A stretch of 64,000 nt of DNA from positions 18,543-82,542 of the forward strand of contig JAKOYN010000011.1 of assembly GCA_029780415.1 (NCBI GenBank), written 5' to 3'. The DNA is from RXIX01 sp003989075. GTDB taxonomy: Bacteria > Pseudomonadota > Gammaproteobacteria > Competibacterales > Competibacteraceae. Positions within the stretch are counted from its first letter, which is position 1. Every line of letters starts with the position of its first letter. Of this stretch, positions 8,546 to 16,501 are shown in pieces. Made by a program: the position numbers and the translations under genes. Under the pieces are notes generated by a model. The model worked only from the letters and a program-made list of their open reading frames with translations, was not told the origin of the DNA and did no database searches.

Positions 8546-8969
8546 GATCATCCCCGTGCACCGGTGCGTCCGTTCCGTCCGGGCGCGCCGGGCGCAGCAG
8601 ATTTAAGCCGCTTTCCACCAATGATGAACCGGTACGCACTACTTTGCGGGCCGTACGGTCGAGCAGTTCGGCCGCGTTTGTCACCGTCAGCGCCTCGATG
8701 AAACCCTTGCGTACCTCTTCGCGGAATGCCGGCAGACTCTCTATCGCCGCCTCCCGGAAACCCGCTACCAGTTCCGCCCGCACCTGGGGCAGCATTTCAA
8801 CCGCTGCCGCATCCGCACCTGCCTTCACCCGCGCTTCCAGCGCCATGCTCATGGCCTCCAGTCGCGGCAGCAGCCAATGCCGCAGCAGCAATCCACCCAG
8901 CAGCAGGGTCAACAGGCTCGACGCCAGCGCGGTCGCGACGACCAGGATCAACAACTGCGCACCACTCAT
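8532..8969 (-). CDS. Small membrane-anchored protein of unknown function
   Basis: A 145-residue protein with one strong N-terminal transmembrane helix (about residues 5-33, LLILVVATALASSLLTLLLG and on), then a basic, Ala-rich helical region likely to form a coiled coil and facing the cytoplasm if the N-terminus is outside. The C-terminus is Pro- and Asp-rich. The layout resembles DUF-type inner-membrane proteins next to lipid genes, but I do not recognise the family. It is divergent from the fatty acyl reductase across 160 bp and convergent with ACBP, overlapping by 14 bases. Coding status is supported by a clean amphipathic pattern and third-position GC. Confidence 0.6.
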   Translation of the reverse strand: MSGAQLLILVVATALASSLLTLLLGGLLLRHWLLPRLEAMSMALEARVKAGADAAAVEMLPQVRAELVAGFREAAIESLPAFREEVRKGFIEALTVTNAAELLDRTARKVVRTGSSLVESGLNLLRPARPDGTDAPVHGDDLRRP

Positions 8970-9016
8970 TGATTGCCGTCCCCTCTGCCCACGCGCGGGC
9001 CACTCTGCTACCGGTT

Positions 9017-9049
9017 AGGAAAAGATTTCCTGCCACCCGAAACTATAAT
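9017..9049 (+). promoter_or_regulatory. Promoter of fatty acyl reductase with palindrome over the -35 region
   Basis: A perfect -10 hexamer TATAAT lies at 9044-9049. The -35 position holds no consensus hexamer but a perfect inverted repeat, AGGAAA-AGA-TTTCCT (9017-9031). This layout is typical of a regulated promoter. The start of transcription would be near 9056, giving a leader of about 75 bases before the ATG at 9130, which has AGGAG upstream. Confidence 0.5.
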
Positions 9050-9129
9050 AGTGCCTTGTCCGTGCCTGACCACTACAACACTGCTCAAACACCGCTCAAG
9101 CACCACCCAAGCCAGGAGTCCTGTTCACC

Positions 9130-11115
9130 ATGAATTACTTCATCACCGGAGCCTCGGGGTTCATCGGTCGCCGCCTCGTCGAAAAACTGCTCCAGCGCCC
9201 TGACAGCACGGTCTATTACCTGATTCTGGAGCGCGAACTGCCCCTGGTGGAGACCCTGCATAAACGCTGGGGCGCTGCCGCTGCGCGCACCGTGCCGATC
9301 ATCGGTGATCTGACCCAGGCCCGGCTTGGCGTATCCGAGGCCGATCTGGCCCGGCTCAAGGGCAACATCGACCACCTGTTCCACCTGGCGGCGATCTACG
9401 ACCTGAAGGCCAGTGCCGAGATTCAGGAAAAGGTCAATATCCAGGGCACCCGCAATGTCGTTGCCTTCGCCGAAGCGGTTGAGGTTGGCTGCTTCCACCT
9501 GACCAGCTCCATCGCCGCCGCCGGCCTGTATGAAGGTGTGTTTCGCGAGGACATGTTCGACGAGGCCGAGGAACTCGATAACCCCTACTACCGCACCAAG
9601 CACGAGTCGGAAGGCATCGTTCGTCGCGAATGCACCCGGCCCTGGCGCGTCTATCGTCCCGGCGCGGTGGTCGGCGATTCGCGCACCGGCGAGATGGACA
9701 AGATCGACGGCCCCTATTATTTCTTCAAGCTGATCCAGAAGATGCGCAACCTGCTGCCACCCTGGATGCCGATGGTCGGCATCGAGGGCGGCCGGCTGAA
9801 CCTGGTGCCGGTCAACTTCATCGTTGACGCCATGGATCATATCGCCCATCTCGACGGCCTTGATGGCCAGTGCTTCCACCTGGTCGATCCCCACCCGCAC
9901 CGGATTGGCGATATTCTCAACCTGTTTGCCCATGCCGCGCACGCACCGCAGATGAGCCTGCGGGTCAACGCGCTGATGTTTGCCTTTGTACCATCGGTGA
10001 TCAAGACCGGTCTGGCGCACTTCAAGCCGGCGCGGCGCATCAAGGATCAGATCCTCAAGGATCTGGGCATTCCCCAGGACGTGCTCGGCCTGATCAACTA
10101 CCCGACCCGCTTTGATTGCCGCGAGACCCTCAAGGCGCTCAAGGGCACCGACATCAGCGTGCCACCGCTGGAAACCTACGCCGCGAAGCTGTGGGATTAC
10201 TGGGAGCGCAACCTCGACCCCGATCTGTTCGTCGATCGCAGCCTGAGCGGCGCGATCAAGGGCAAGGTGGTGATGATCACCGGCGCATCCGCGGGCATTG
10301 GCAAGGCCGCCGCGCTCAAGATCGGCGAGGCCGGCGCCAAGACCATCATCATCGCCCGCACCGAGGAAAAGCTGCTGGAGACCCAGCAGGAAATCGCAGC
10401 GCGTGGCGGTCAGGCCTTCATCTACACCGCCGATGTCTCCGATATCGCCTCCTGTGACGCATTGGTGCGGCGGGTCCTGGATGATCATGGCGGCGTCGAT
10501 ATCCTGATCAACAACGCCGGGCGTTCGATTCGCCGCGCGATTGAAAACTCGCTGGATCGCTTCCACGACTACGAACGCACCATGCAGCTCAACTATTTTG
10601 GTGCGCTGCGGCTGATCATGGGCTTCATCCCCAGCATGCTGCAGAAAAAGCGCGGTCACATCATCAACATCTCGTCGATTGGTGTGCTCAGCAACGCACC
10701 GCGCTTTTCGGCCTATGTTGCCTCCAAGGCAGCACTGGATGCCTTCTCACGCTGCGCGGTGGCCGAGTTCTCCGACAGCGGCATCGAGTTCACCACCATC
10801 AATATGCCGCTGGTGCGCACCGAGATGATCGCGCCGACCAAGATCTATCAGCATGTGCCGACCCTCAGCCCCGAGGAAGCCGCTGATCTGATCGTGCAGG
10901 CGATCATCTACAAGCCCGAGCGTATCGCCACACGGATCGGCATCTTCGCCCAGGTGCTGCATGCCGTAGCGCCGAAGATCTACGCTGTCATCATGAACAC
11001 CGCCTTCCGTCTGTTCCCGGAATCGTCGGCGGCCAAGAAAGGGCATCAGGGCGATCAGGAGCCGTCGCTGGAGCAGATTTCCTTTGCCCAATTCACCCGG
11101 GGCATCTACTGGTGA
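9130..11115 (+). CDS. Two-domain fatty acyl-CoA reductase (alcohol-forming)
   Basis: Reduces fatty acyl-CoA through the aldehyde to the fatty alcohol with NADPH, making the alcohol half of wax esters. The 661-residue protein has an N-terminal extended SDR/male-sterility domain (nucleotide motif TGASGFIGR near residue 6, YYRTK active site near 156-160). A second, classical SDR domain starts near residue 377 (ITGASAGIGK; YVASK active site). It ends RGIYW. Length, domain order and many segments (DYWERNLDPDLF, RTMQLNYFG) match from memory the characterised Marinobacter reductase of 661 residues. It stands alone on the plus strand under its own promoter. A strong hairpin follows at 11220. Confidence 0.93.
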   Translation: MNYFITGASGFIGRRLVEKLLQRPDSTVYYLILERELPLVETLHKRWGAAAARTVPIIGDLTQARLGVSEADLARLKGNIDHLFHLAAIYDLKASAEIQEKVNIQGTRNVVAFAEAVEVGCFHLTSSIAAAGLYEGVFREDMFDEAEELDNPYYRTKHESEGIVRRECTRPWRVYRPGAVVGDSRTGEMDKIDGPYYFFKLIQKMRNLLPPWMPMVGIEGGRLNLVPVNFIVDAMDHIAHLDGLDGQCFHLVDPHPHRIGDILNLFAHAAHAPQMSLRVNALMFAFVPSVIKTGLAHFKPARRIKDQILKDLGIPQDVLGLINYPTRFDCRETLKALKGTDISVPPLETYAAKLWDYWERNLDPDLFVDRSLSGAIKGKVVMITGASAGIGKAAALKIGEAGAKTIIIARTEEKLLETQQEIAARGGQAFIYTADVSDIASCDALVRRVLDDHGGVDILINNAGRSIRRAIENSLDRFHDYERTMQLNYFGALRLIMGFIPSMLQKKRGHIINISSIGVLSNAPRFSAYVASKAALDAFSRCAVAEFSDSGIEFTTINMPLVRTEMIAPTKIYQHVPTLSPEEAADLIVQAIIYKPERIATRIGIFAQVLHAVAPKIYAVIMNTAFRLFPESSAAKKGHQGDQEPSLEQISFAQFTRGIYW

Positions 11116-11219
11116 AGACAGCACGCCGGCGCTAGACTGCGCGACCGCGCCGGTGTGAGCATTTCGCGCCGCGCGCGGTCAAAGTGTTTCGGCACGGTCC
11201 AGCCGCGCTTCCTACCTGC

Positions 11220-11252
11220 CAAGGCGGTTTCCGGCCTCCGGAAACCGCCTTG
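11220..11252. terminator. 15-bp perfect hairpin between reductase and peroxiredoxin
   Basis: A perfect inverted repeat with 15-bp arms (11220-11234 and 11238-11252) and a 3-base loop. No T-run follows on either strand, so it is not a classical intrinsic terminator. It may end the reductase transcript, protect a 3' end, or lie in the leader of the downstream gene. Confidence 0.45.
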
Positions 11253-11298
11253 CAATTCTCAAGAAACCCTAAAAAACCCGATCCGCGAGATTACCCCC

Positions 11299-11763
11299 AT
11301 GAAACTCAAAGTTGGCGACGCTGCCCCCTTATTCACCGCGACCACCACCGACGGCAGTACCATCCGCCTGGGCGACTACCTGGGTACCAAGCTGGTGATA
11401 TATTTCTACCCGATGGACGATACTCCGGGTTGCACCAAGCAGGCCTGCTCGCTGCGCGATCACAACCAGGAGATCCGCGACAAGGGCGCTGCCATCCTCG
11501 GTGTCTCCACCCAGGACACCAGCAGCCACCAGCGTTTCACCGAGAAATACCAGCTCAATTTCCCGCTGATTGCCGACACCGACGGCGCCATCAGCCGCGC
11601 CTATGGCGCCATTGGCAGCGGCGGCCTGATGGGCGCAGCCATGAGCCTGCTCGGTGTCGCCAACCGCATCACCTTCATCATCGATGAAAACGGCCACATC
11701 GCGCACATCATCGACAAGCCCGACTGCGCCAACCATGCCGAGGAAGTGCTGCAACTGCTATAG
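11299..11763 (+). CDS. bcp: Peroxiredoxin of the BCP/PrxQ type
   Basis: A 154-residue thiol peroxidase that reduces H2O2 and lipid hydroperoxides with thioredoxin. The thioredoxin-like fold motif YFYPMDDTPGCTKQACSLRD holds the peroxidatic Cys in PxxxTxxC and a second Cys five residues later, as in atypical 2-Cys BCP proteins. The ATG at 11299 begins MKLKVGDAAP, the normal family start; the open frame upstream is not conserved-looking and crosses the hairpin. Placement behind an acyl reductase and before signalling genes suggests protection of stored or membrane lipid from peroxides, an inference from context. Confidence 0.93.
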   Translation: MKLKVGDAAPLFTATTTDGSTIRLGDYLGTKLVIYFYPMDDTPGCTKQACSLRDHNQEIRDKGAAILGVSTQDTSSHQRFTEKYQLNFPLIADTDGAISRAYGAIGSGGLMGAAMSLLGVANRITFIIDENGHIAHIIDKPDCANHAEEVLQLL

Positions 11764-11959
11764 GGCATTCCAGTCTTTTTGGCGTCACCGGATGCCACAA
11801 CCGGCTACACTTCAAGTCTGGATCGTCTACCCGGAAGCGGCGCTACCCTCCATAATGAGACCCGCCGCGCGGTTGCCGCCCCCGCCTCGCTTTGCTCCTG
11901 GCTTGCCGGGCAAGCGGCCACCGCTCTCGACTTGACCGCCTTTCGCCGAGGAGACCTGC
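11764..11959. other. Intergenic stretch before the PP2C locus
   Basis: Together with the short ORF that follows, this makes a 335-base space between the peroxiredoxin and the phosphatase. Reading frames here are Arg/Pro/Ala-rich without recognisable domains. CATAATG near 11853 could be a -10-like element but has no matching -35. A GAGGAG ribosome-binding site lies at the right end and serves the short ORF at 11960. Confidence 0.4.
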
Positions 11960-12118
11960 ATGCCCGGGCGCTCTGCCTGCCACGCCGACCCTGACAATCC
12001 GTGGACGCGCCTGCGAATGGCCACGCTGCCCACGCCAGCCGATACAGCCGCGCACCCGCTGCTCGCAAACCCCGTCATCCCCACCGCTGCCCGGAGAGAT
12101 GCCCGTGAGCACCGGTGA
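11960..12118 (+). CDS. Possible 52-residue ORF overlapping the PP2C start
   Basis: An ATG preceded by GAGGAG seven bases upstream opens a frame of 52 codons, rich in Ala, Pro and Arg, ending in TGA at 12116-12118, some 20 bases inside the PP2C gene in another frame. The ribosome-binding site is the best one in the area. It could be a leader ORF that couples translation to the phosphatase, or a chance frame in GC-rich DNA. No homologue is recognised. Confidence 0.3.
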   Translation: MPGRSACHADPDNPWTRLRMATLPTPADTAAHPLLANPVIPTAARRDAREHR

Positions 12119-12935
12119 TCCGCATAGCCCCATCGTCTGGCACAGCGGTGCCGCCAGTCAGCTCGGCGGACGCCATGAGCAGCAGGACCGCTGGGGCCTG
12201 TTTCCCCTGCCGGCCCAGGGTGGTCTACTGGCCGTGGTCGCCGATGGCATGGGCGGTCACCTCGATGGAGCCCTGGGCGCACAGATCATCCTCGATACTG
12301 TCCGCGACTTCACCAGCCGCAGCGATTGCCCGCTGTGCGCTACGCCGATGGCCGCCCTGGAACAGCTCTGCCAGCAGATGCATGCCGCCATCAACCAGCG
12401 CTCGGAATCGGCGCGCAGCACCATCGTCATGGCCTGGCTCAGTGGCCGGCAGGTCTGGTGGCTCAATATCGGTGACAGCCGGCTTTATCATTTTCGCAAC
12501 GGCCAGCGGCTGATGCGCACCCGCGATCACTCGGCCGTGCAGCTGCTCATGGATCTGGGGGAAATCGACGAGGCGCAAATGGCCACGCACCCGGCGCAGA
12601 ACCGGTTGTATCGCTGCCTGGGTGGCGAGGATATGCCCAAACCCGATACCGGCCATTTCACGACCGAACCCGGCGACCTGCTGGTGCTGTGCTCGGATGG
12701 CATCTGGGAACACATCCGCGAAAACGAGTACTGGGACGCAGCGCAGCACCCCGATCTGGACAGCGCCGCCCACCTGCTGGCCGAGCAGGCCGTGCACCGC
12801 GGCGGTACCGAGGCTGACAACGCCACCCTGGTCCTGCTGCGCGCTGCCGGGCCGAATAAGCCGGCTGCCACGACACCCTGGTGGCAACAGCTGGGTGCAG
12901 CCTGGACGGCACTGCTGGGGCGTGGACGCCGCTAG
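12099..12935 (+). CDS. PP2C-type Ser/Thr protein phosphatase
   Basis: A 278-residue metal-dependent phosphatase. Metal-binding motifs are in order: HEQQDR (Asp30), VADGMGGH (Asp49), GDSRLYHF, CSDGIWEH and ADNATLVLL. It removes phosphate from Ser/Thr residues in the cytoplasm. The start is ATG at 12099 or, better spaced from CGGAGAG, the GTG two codons later at 12105. The kinase gene follows after 63 bp on the same strand, so the two probably form an opposing pair as in PppA/PpkA and Stp/Stk systems. No transmembrane helix is seen. Confidence 0.92.
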   Translation: MPVSTGDPHSPIVWHSGAASQLGGRHEQQDRWGLFPLPAQGGLLAVVADGMGGHLDGALGAQIILDTVRDFTSRSDCPLCATPMAALEQLCQQMHAAINQRSESARSTIVMAWLSGRQVWWLNIGDSRLYHFRNGQRLMRTRDHSAVQLLMDLGEIDEAQMATHPAQNRLYRCLGGEDMPKPDTGHFTTEPGDLLVLCSDGIWEHIRENEYWDAAQHPDLDSAAHLLAEQAVHRGGTEADNATLVLLRAAGPNKPAATTPWWQQLGAAWTALLGRGRR

Positions 12936-12998
12936 CGCTACCCCGTGATCCTGAACTGCCAATGCTCCGCGACACCGGGAATGCCATAGGGAAGCCCG

Positions 12999-15677
12999 AT
13001 GACCGATGAAACAAACTCGCTACCGCCGGGTTTCAGCCTGCACCGTTACCTGATTGAAGGGATCCTCGGTGCGGGTGGCTTTGGCATCACCTACCGGGCG
13101 ATGCACGAGGCACTGGAGAACGAGGTCGCCATCAAGGAATACTTTCCTGCCGAATGGGCCTATCGCGATCACAACGGCATTACCGTCCGCGCCAACGCCC
13201 AGGGCCAGATTCCGGCGCGCAGCGGCGAGCCACCCTGCTACGACTGGGGCCTGCAGCGCTTCCTCGATGAAGCCAAGATCCTGGTGCAGATCAACCACCC
13301 GGGCGTGGTGCGGGTGCGCGATTACTTCACGGCCAATGGCTCGGCCTACATCGTCATGGAGTTCGAGGAGGGCGAATCGCTGAGCACTTCGCTGCAGCGC
13401 GGCGGCATCCTGCCCGAACAGGAGCTGCGCCGCCTGCTCGACGATGTGCTGCCGGCACTGGAAGCGGTCCACGGCCAGGGCTATCTGCATCGCGACCTCA
13501 AGCCCAGTAATCTTTACGTGCGCAACCGTGACGGTCACGTCATGCTGATTGACTTCGGCGCCGCCCGTCAGGCGCTCGGCCGGCGCACCCGCAGCGTCAC
13601 CAGCGTAGTCACGCCCGGCTATTCACCGATCGAACAGTACGTCACGGTCAGCGAGGACTACGGTCCCTGGACCGACATCTACGCCCTCGGCGCGGTGCTG
13701 TATCGCTGCATTACCGGCGCGCCGCCGGTGGAAGCGCCGGGCCGGGTGCTCAAGGATCCGGTGCAGCCGGCGATCGAGGCCGGTGCCGGACTGTACTCGC
13801 GCGACCTGCTGCAGATGGTGGATCGCGCCCTGGCTGTGCGCCCCGAGGAACGCTTCCAGAGCGTCGCCGAGATGCGCACCGCGCTGCGCGAAGCCGAACG
13901 CTCGCCGCAGCAAGTCGACTTTTCCCAGGTACCGCCGATCGCCCCGGAAATTCTCGATCTGCTACCGCGCGATGAAGCACCACCGCTGCAATTCACCCCC
14001 ATTTCGCAGCCCTCCGAACCAGCCCAGCGCGACGCCTGGGACAACAGCAGTCGCATTCGTCTGGAACGGCGCTCAATGCCCTCGCGCCAGCAGGCCACAC
14101 CGGCGGAATCGCGTTCGACACCTTCGCATCGAGCCGGTGGCCCCAGGGCAGTGACAGCCGCAGAATTGCAACCAGCCTTCGATGAACCACCGCCGCCGCG
14201 CAAAAGCGAGTCCGACTCCCTGCCACTGCTGGACAACATCTGGGAACACCTCGACGAACTGTCGCAGCTGACGGCACCCGATACCGAAGCCGAGGCCAGG
14301 GATCAGGTCGAAGCCGGACCCGCGCCCCCCGCGTCTCTGCAACAGCCGCCCCACCCCACGGCAACGGACAGCGATTCGGCAGCACGGCTGCTCAAGCGCA
14401 CACCGCAGTCAGCGGTCGAGCACCTGCGCAAACTCTCCACAGCCCGCAATATCGACGAACCGGCCGATCGTCCCTCGGCACGCGGGAACGCTGAGGCACG
14501 CAGCACCGCGCTGACCGGATCGGACATCGCGATCATCGCCGAAATCCCCATCACACCACCCGTTCGCCCGCCCATCAACTGGCGCCGCATCCTGCTGACG
14601 GTCTTCGTGGTCTGCGGGCTGTCCGGCACCGGACTGCTCGGCCATGAGTACTACAATGCGCTCCAGGATCAGCAGCAGCGCCAGCAAAGCGCCCTGCACC
14701 AGCAGGAACAGGAAGCGGAAGCACTACGGGCTCAGCAGGAAGCCGAGCGGATCAACGCCGAAATCAACCGCAATATCGAACAGGCCCGCAGCGCGATCAA
14801 CAGCCGGGAATGGGCCCGCGCCAGCGTGTATCTGGAACGGGCCGCCGCACTCGGTCCCAGCCATCCGGCGGTTGCGGCTCTGCGCGAGCAGCTCAAGGCC
14901 ATTCAGCACCCCGGCGAACAACGCAGCCGTACCGAAAAGACCACCGGTATGCGCCTGCAGTGGATCGAGGGAGGCTGTTTTGACATGGGCAGCCCAGCCA
15001 GCGAACGTGATCGCGGCCAGGATGAGCGGCCCCATCAGGTCTGCGTCAAGGGCTTCTGGATCGGCCAGAACGAAATCACCAACGGTCAATACCGGCGCTT
15101 TCGGCCTGATCATGACAGCGGCACCACCCAGAACCGCTCCCTGAATGCCGACAACCAGCCGGCGGTCAACCTGAGCTGGAACGACGCGGCCGCCTTCACC
15201 GAATGGCTGTCCTGGGAAGCCGAGCGCGGCCAGCGCTTCCGCCTGCCGACCGAAGCGGAATGGGAATATGCCATCCGCGCCGGCACCACCAGCCGCTACT
15301 ACTGGGGAGATGAGATCGATCCGCTGTACGCCAACTTCTCCGACCGCAACGACCCGACTGGCGCGTCAATCGGCAATCTCGACGATGGCCAGGCCGTCAC
15401 CGCGCCGGTGGGCCGCTACCGGGCCAATGCCTGGAACCTGTATGACATGGCCGGCAACGTCTGGGAATGGACCTGCTCGGAATATGACAGCCGCTACAGC
15501 GGCCCGGAGCTGGCCTGCGTGGAGCGGCGCGGTGGCGAGGGTCAGCGGGTTGTGCGGGGCGGATCCTGGAATAACGGCCCCGGCGATCTGCGCTCGGCGC
15601 GGCGCCTGGCTCGCGCACCCGGTCAGCGCGATGCGATGACCGGATTCCGGGTCGTTCTCGAAGAGCGCAGCGAGTAG
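12999..15677 (+). CDS. Membrane Ser/Thr protein kinase fused to an FGE/sulfatase-modifying-type domain
   Basis: An 892-residue, single-pass membrane kinase. The N-terminal kinase domain (about 15-290) has the glycine loop GAGGFG, Lys46 in VAIKEY, HRDLKPSN (Asp166, Asn171) and DFG (Asp185), so it should be active. A long Pro/Ser/Glu-rich linker follows, then one transmembrane helix (about 530-548), a Gln/Glu-rich coiled coil (about 555-600) and a C-terminal formylglycine-generating-enzyme-like domain (about 650-888; MRLQWIEGGCFDMGSP, LPTEAEWEYA, NVWEWTCS, RVVRGGSW). The last domain should face the periplasm and may sense a ligand rather than modify sulfatases. The architecture recalls PpkA, but no type VI secretion gene is nearby. 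Confidence 0.92.
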   Translation: MTDETNSLPPGFSLHRYLIEGILGAGGFGITYRAMHEALENEVAIKEYFPAEWAYRDHNGITVRANAQGQIPARSGEPPCYDWGLQRFLDEAKILVQINHPGVVRVRDYFTANGSAYIVMEFEEGESLSTSLQRGGILPEQELRRLLDDVLPALEAVHGQGYLHRDLKPSNLYVRNRDGHVMLIDFGAARQALGRRTRSVTSVVTPGYSPIEQYVTVSEDYGPWTDIYALGAVLYRCITGAPPVEAPGRVLKDPVQPAIEAGAGLYSRDLLQMVDRALAVRPEERFQSVAEMRTALREAERSPQQVDFSQVPPIAPEILDLLPRDEAPPLQFTPISQPSEPAQRDAWDNSSRIRLERRSMPSRQQATPAESRSTPSHRAGGPRAVTAAELQPAFDEPPPPRKSESDSLPLLDNIWEHLDELSQLTAPDTEAEARDQVEAGPAPPASLQQPPHPTATDSDSAARLLKRTPQSAVEHLRKLSTARNIDEPADRPSARGNAEARSTALTGSDIAIIAEIPITPPVRPPINWRRILLTVFVVCGLSGTGLLGHEYYNALQDQQQRQQSALHQQEQEAEALRAQQEAERINAEINRNIEQARSAINSREWARASVYLERAAALGPSHPAVAALREQLKAIQHPGEQRSRTEKTTGMRLQWIEGGCFDMGSPASERDRGQDERPHQVCVKGFWIGQNEITNGQYRRFRPDHDSGTTQNRSLNADNQPAVNLSWNDAAAFTEWLSWEAERGQRFRLPTEAEWEYAIRAGTTSRYYWGDEIDPLYANFSDRNDPTGASIGNLDDGQAVTAPVGRYRANAWNLYDMAGNVWEWTCSEYDSRYSGPELACVERRGGEGQRVVRGGSWNNGPGDLRSARRLARAPGQRDAMTGFRVVLEERSE

Positions 15678-15686
15678 ACCGCCGGC

Positions 15687-16142
15687 TCAGGTGCCGCGGC
15701 GGCTGACCATGAAGACTGCGGTGCCTTCAACCACGACCTTGTCCTGGACGGTGCAGATCGTGCTCATGATCACCCGGCGCCGCTCGGTGTTGATCTCGGT
15801 AATGGTGCAGGTGGCGGTCACCGTGTCACCGATGCGCACCGGCGCCTTGAAGCGTAACTGCTGATCGACGTAGATGCAGCCCGGCCCCGGCAGGCGGGTG
15901 CCGGCAACGCAGGAGATCAGCCCGGCGCAGAACATGCCGTGGGCGATGCGGCTCTTGAACTGGGTCTGCGCGGCAAACACCTCGTTGCAGTGCACCGGGT
16001 TGTTGTCGCCGGTCAGCCCAGCGAACATGACCACGTCGGTCTCGGTGACGGTCTTGGCATGGGAGGCGCTCATGCCAACCTGGAGATCCTCCAGATAATA
16101 GCCGTGGATGCTGTCGTTATAGCCTTCGTGGTTGGAATACAT
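15687..16142 (-). CDS. MaoC-like (R)-specific enoyl-CoA hydratase (PhaJ type)
   Basis: A 151-residue hot-dog-fold hydratase. The catalytic region reads DVVMFAGLTGDNNPVHCNEVFA...RIAHGMF, carrying the Asp and His of the MaoC/PhaJ dyad. It hydrates trans-2-enoyl-CoA to (R)-3-hydroxyacyl-CoA, linking beta-oxidation to PHA monomers or to other (R)-hydroxyacyl use. The start at 16142 has GGAGAAG five bases upstream; the frame remains open a further 330 bases but that part is Arg/Ser-rich and lacks domain character. It is convergent with the kinase gene and divergent from etfB. Together with the phasin it hints at polyester metabolism, although no synthase gene is seen here. Confidence 0.9.
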   Translation of the reverse strand: MYSNHEGYNDSIHGYYLEDLQVGMSASHAKTVTETDVVMFAGLTGDNNPVHCNEVFAAQTQFKSRIAHGMFCAGLISCVAGTRLPGPGCIYVDQQLRFKAPVRIGDTVTATCTITEINTERRRVIMSTICTVQDKVVVEGTAVFMVSRRGT

Positions 16143-16501
16143 GGACTTCTCCGGTCGTTGAGATATTCGATTGGGCGTCTGGATCGCCGACGCGGCGCAT
16201 AGCCTACACGAGCAGGCCAAGCAGTGGGAAATCCTGACCCGGCCCGCAGCCAAACCACCGGCGCAGCTTAGCCAATAAAGGCATTGCATCGCTGAAAGGG
16301 GACCAATACCATAGCGCAGCCAAGCTAAACGCGACGGATATACAGATCTCCCCCGGACGCTAGCGCCCTGGCCGTACACATTACAAACCTCCATGTCCGG
16401 GCATGGTTTTCTCCCTCCGATGCCGGGTTCTTCCTCCCGCGTCCGGCTATCCGTCTGCGTCGATTTCCGACACATTCAGTAATTCCAAGCGAAGGTGAAC
16501 G
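16143..16501. other. 359-bp divergent intergenic region between MaoC hydratase and etfB
   Basis: Promoters for both genes must lie here. TATACA near 16340 on the plus strand is a possible -10 without a good -35. GAAGGTGA just before 16502 is the etfB ribosome-binding site. No inverted repeat, RNA or credible ORF was found; the frame continuing from the hydratase gene looks non-coding. Confidence 0.5.

Noticed and set aside
11892..12098. N-terminal extension of the PP2C frame
   Set aside because: Arg/Pro-rich sequence before the phosphatase domain with no homology or ribosome-binding site; the domain begins just after 12099.
12099..15677. Type VI secretion locus suggested by the kinase/phosphatase pair
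   Set aside because: No tss, hcp, vgrG, clpV or FHA gene is present on either side; neighbours are peroxiredoxin and fatty-acid oxidation genes.
5950..15687. Polyhydroxyalkanoate biosynthesis locus
   Set aside because: A phasin and a PhaJ-type hydratase are present, but no phaA, phaB, phaC or depolymerase was found in the window, so only a link to PHA, not a PHA operon, can be claimed.
16143..16475. N-terminal extension of the MaoC hydratase frame
   Set aside because: A ribosome-binding site and the family start are at 16142; the upstream 110 codons are Arg/Ser/Cys-rich and occupy the divergent promoter region.
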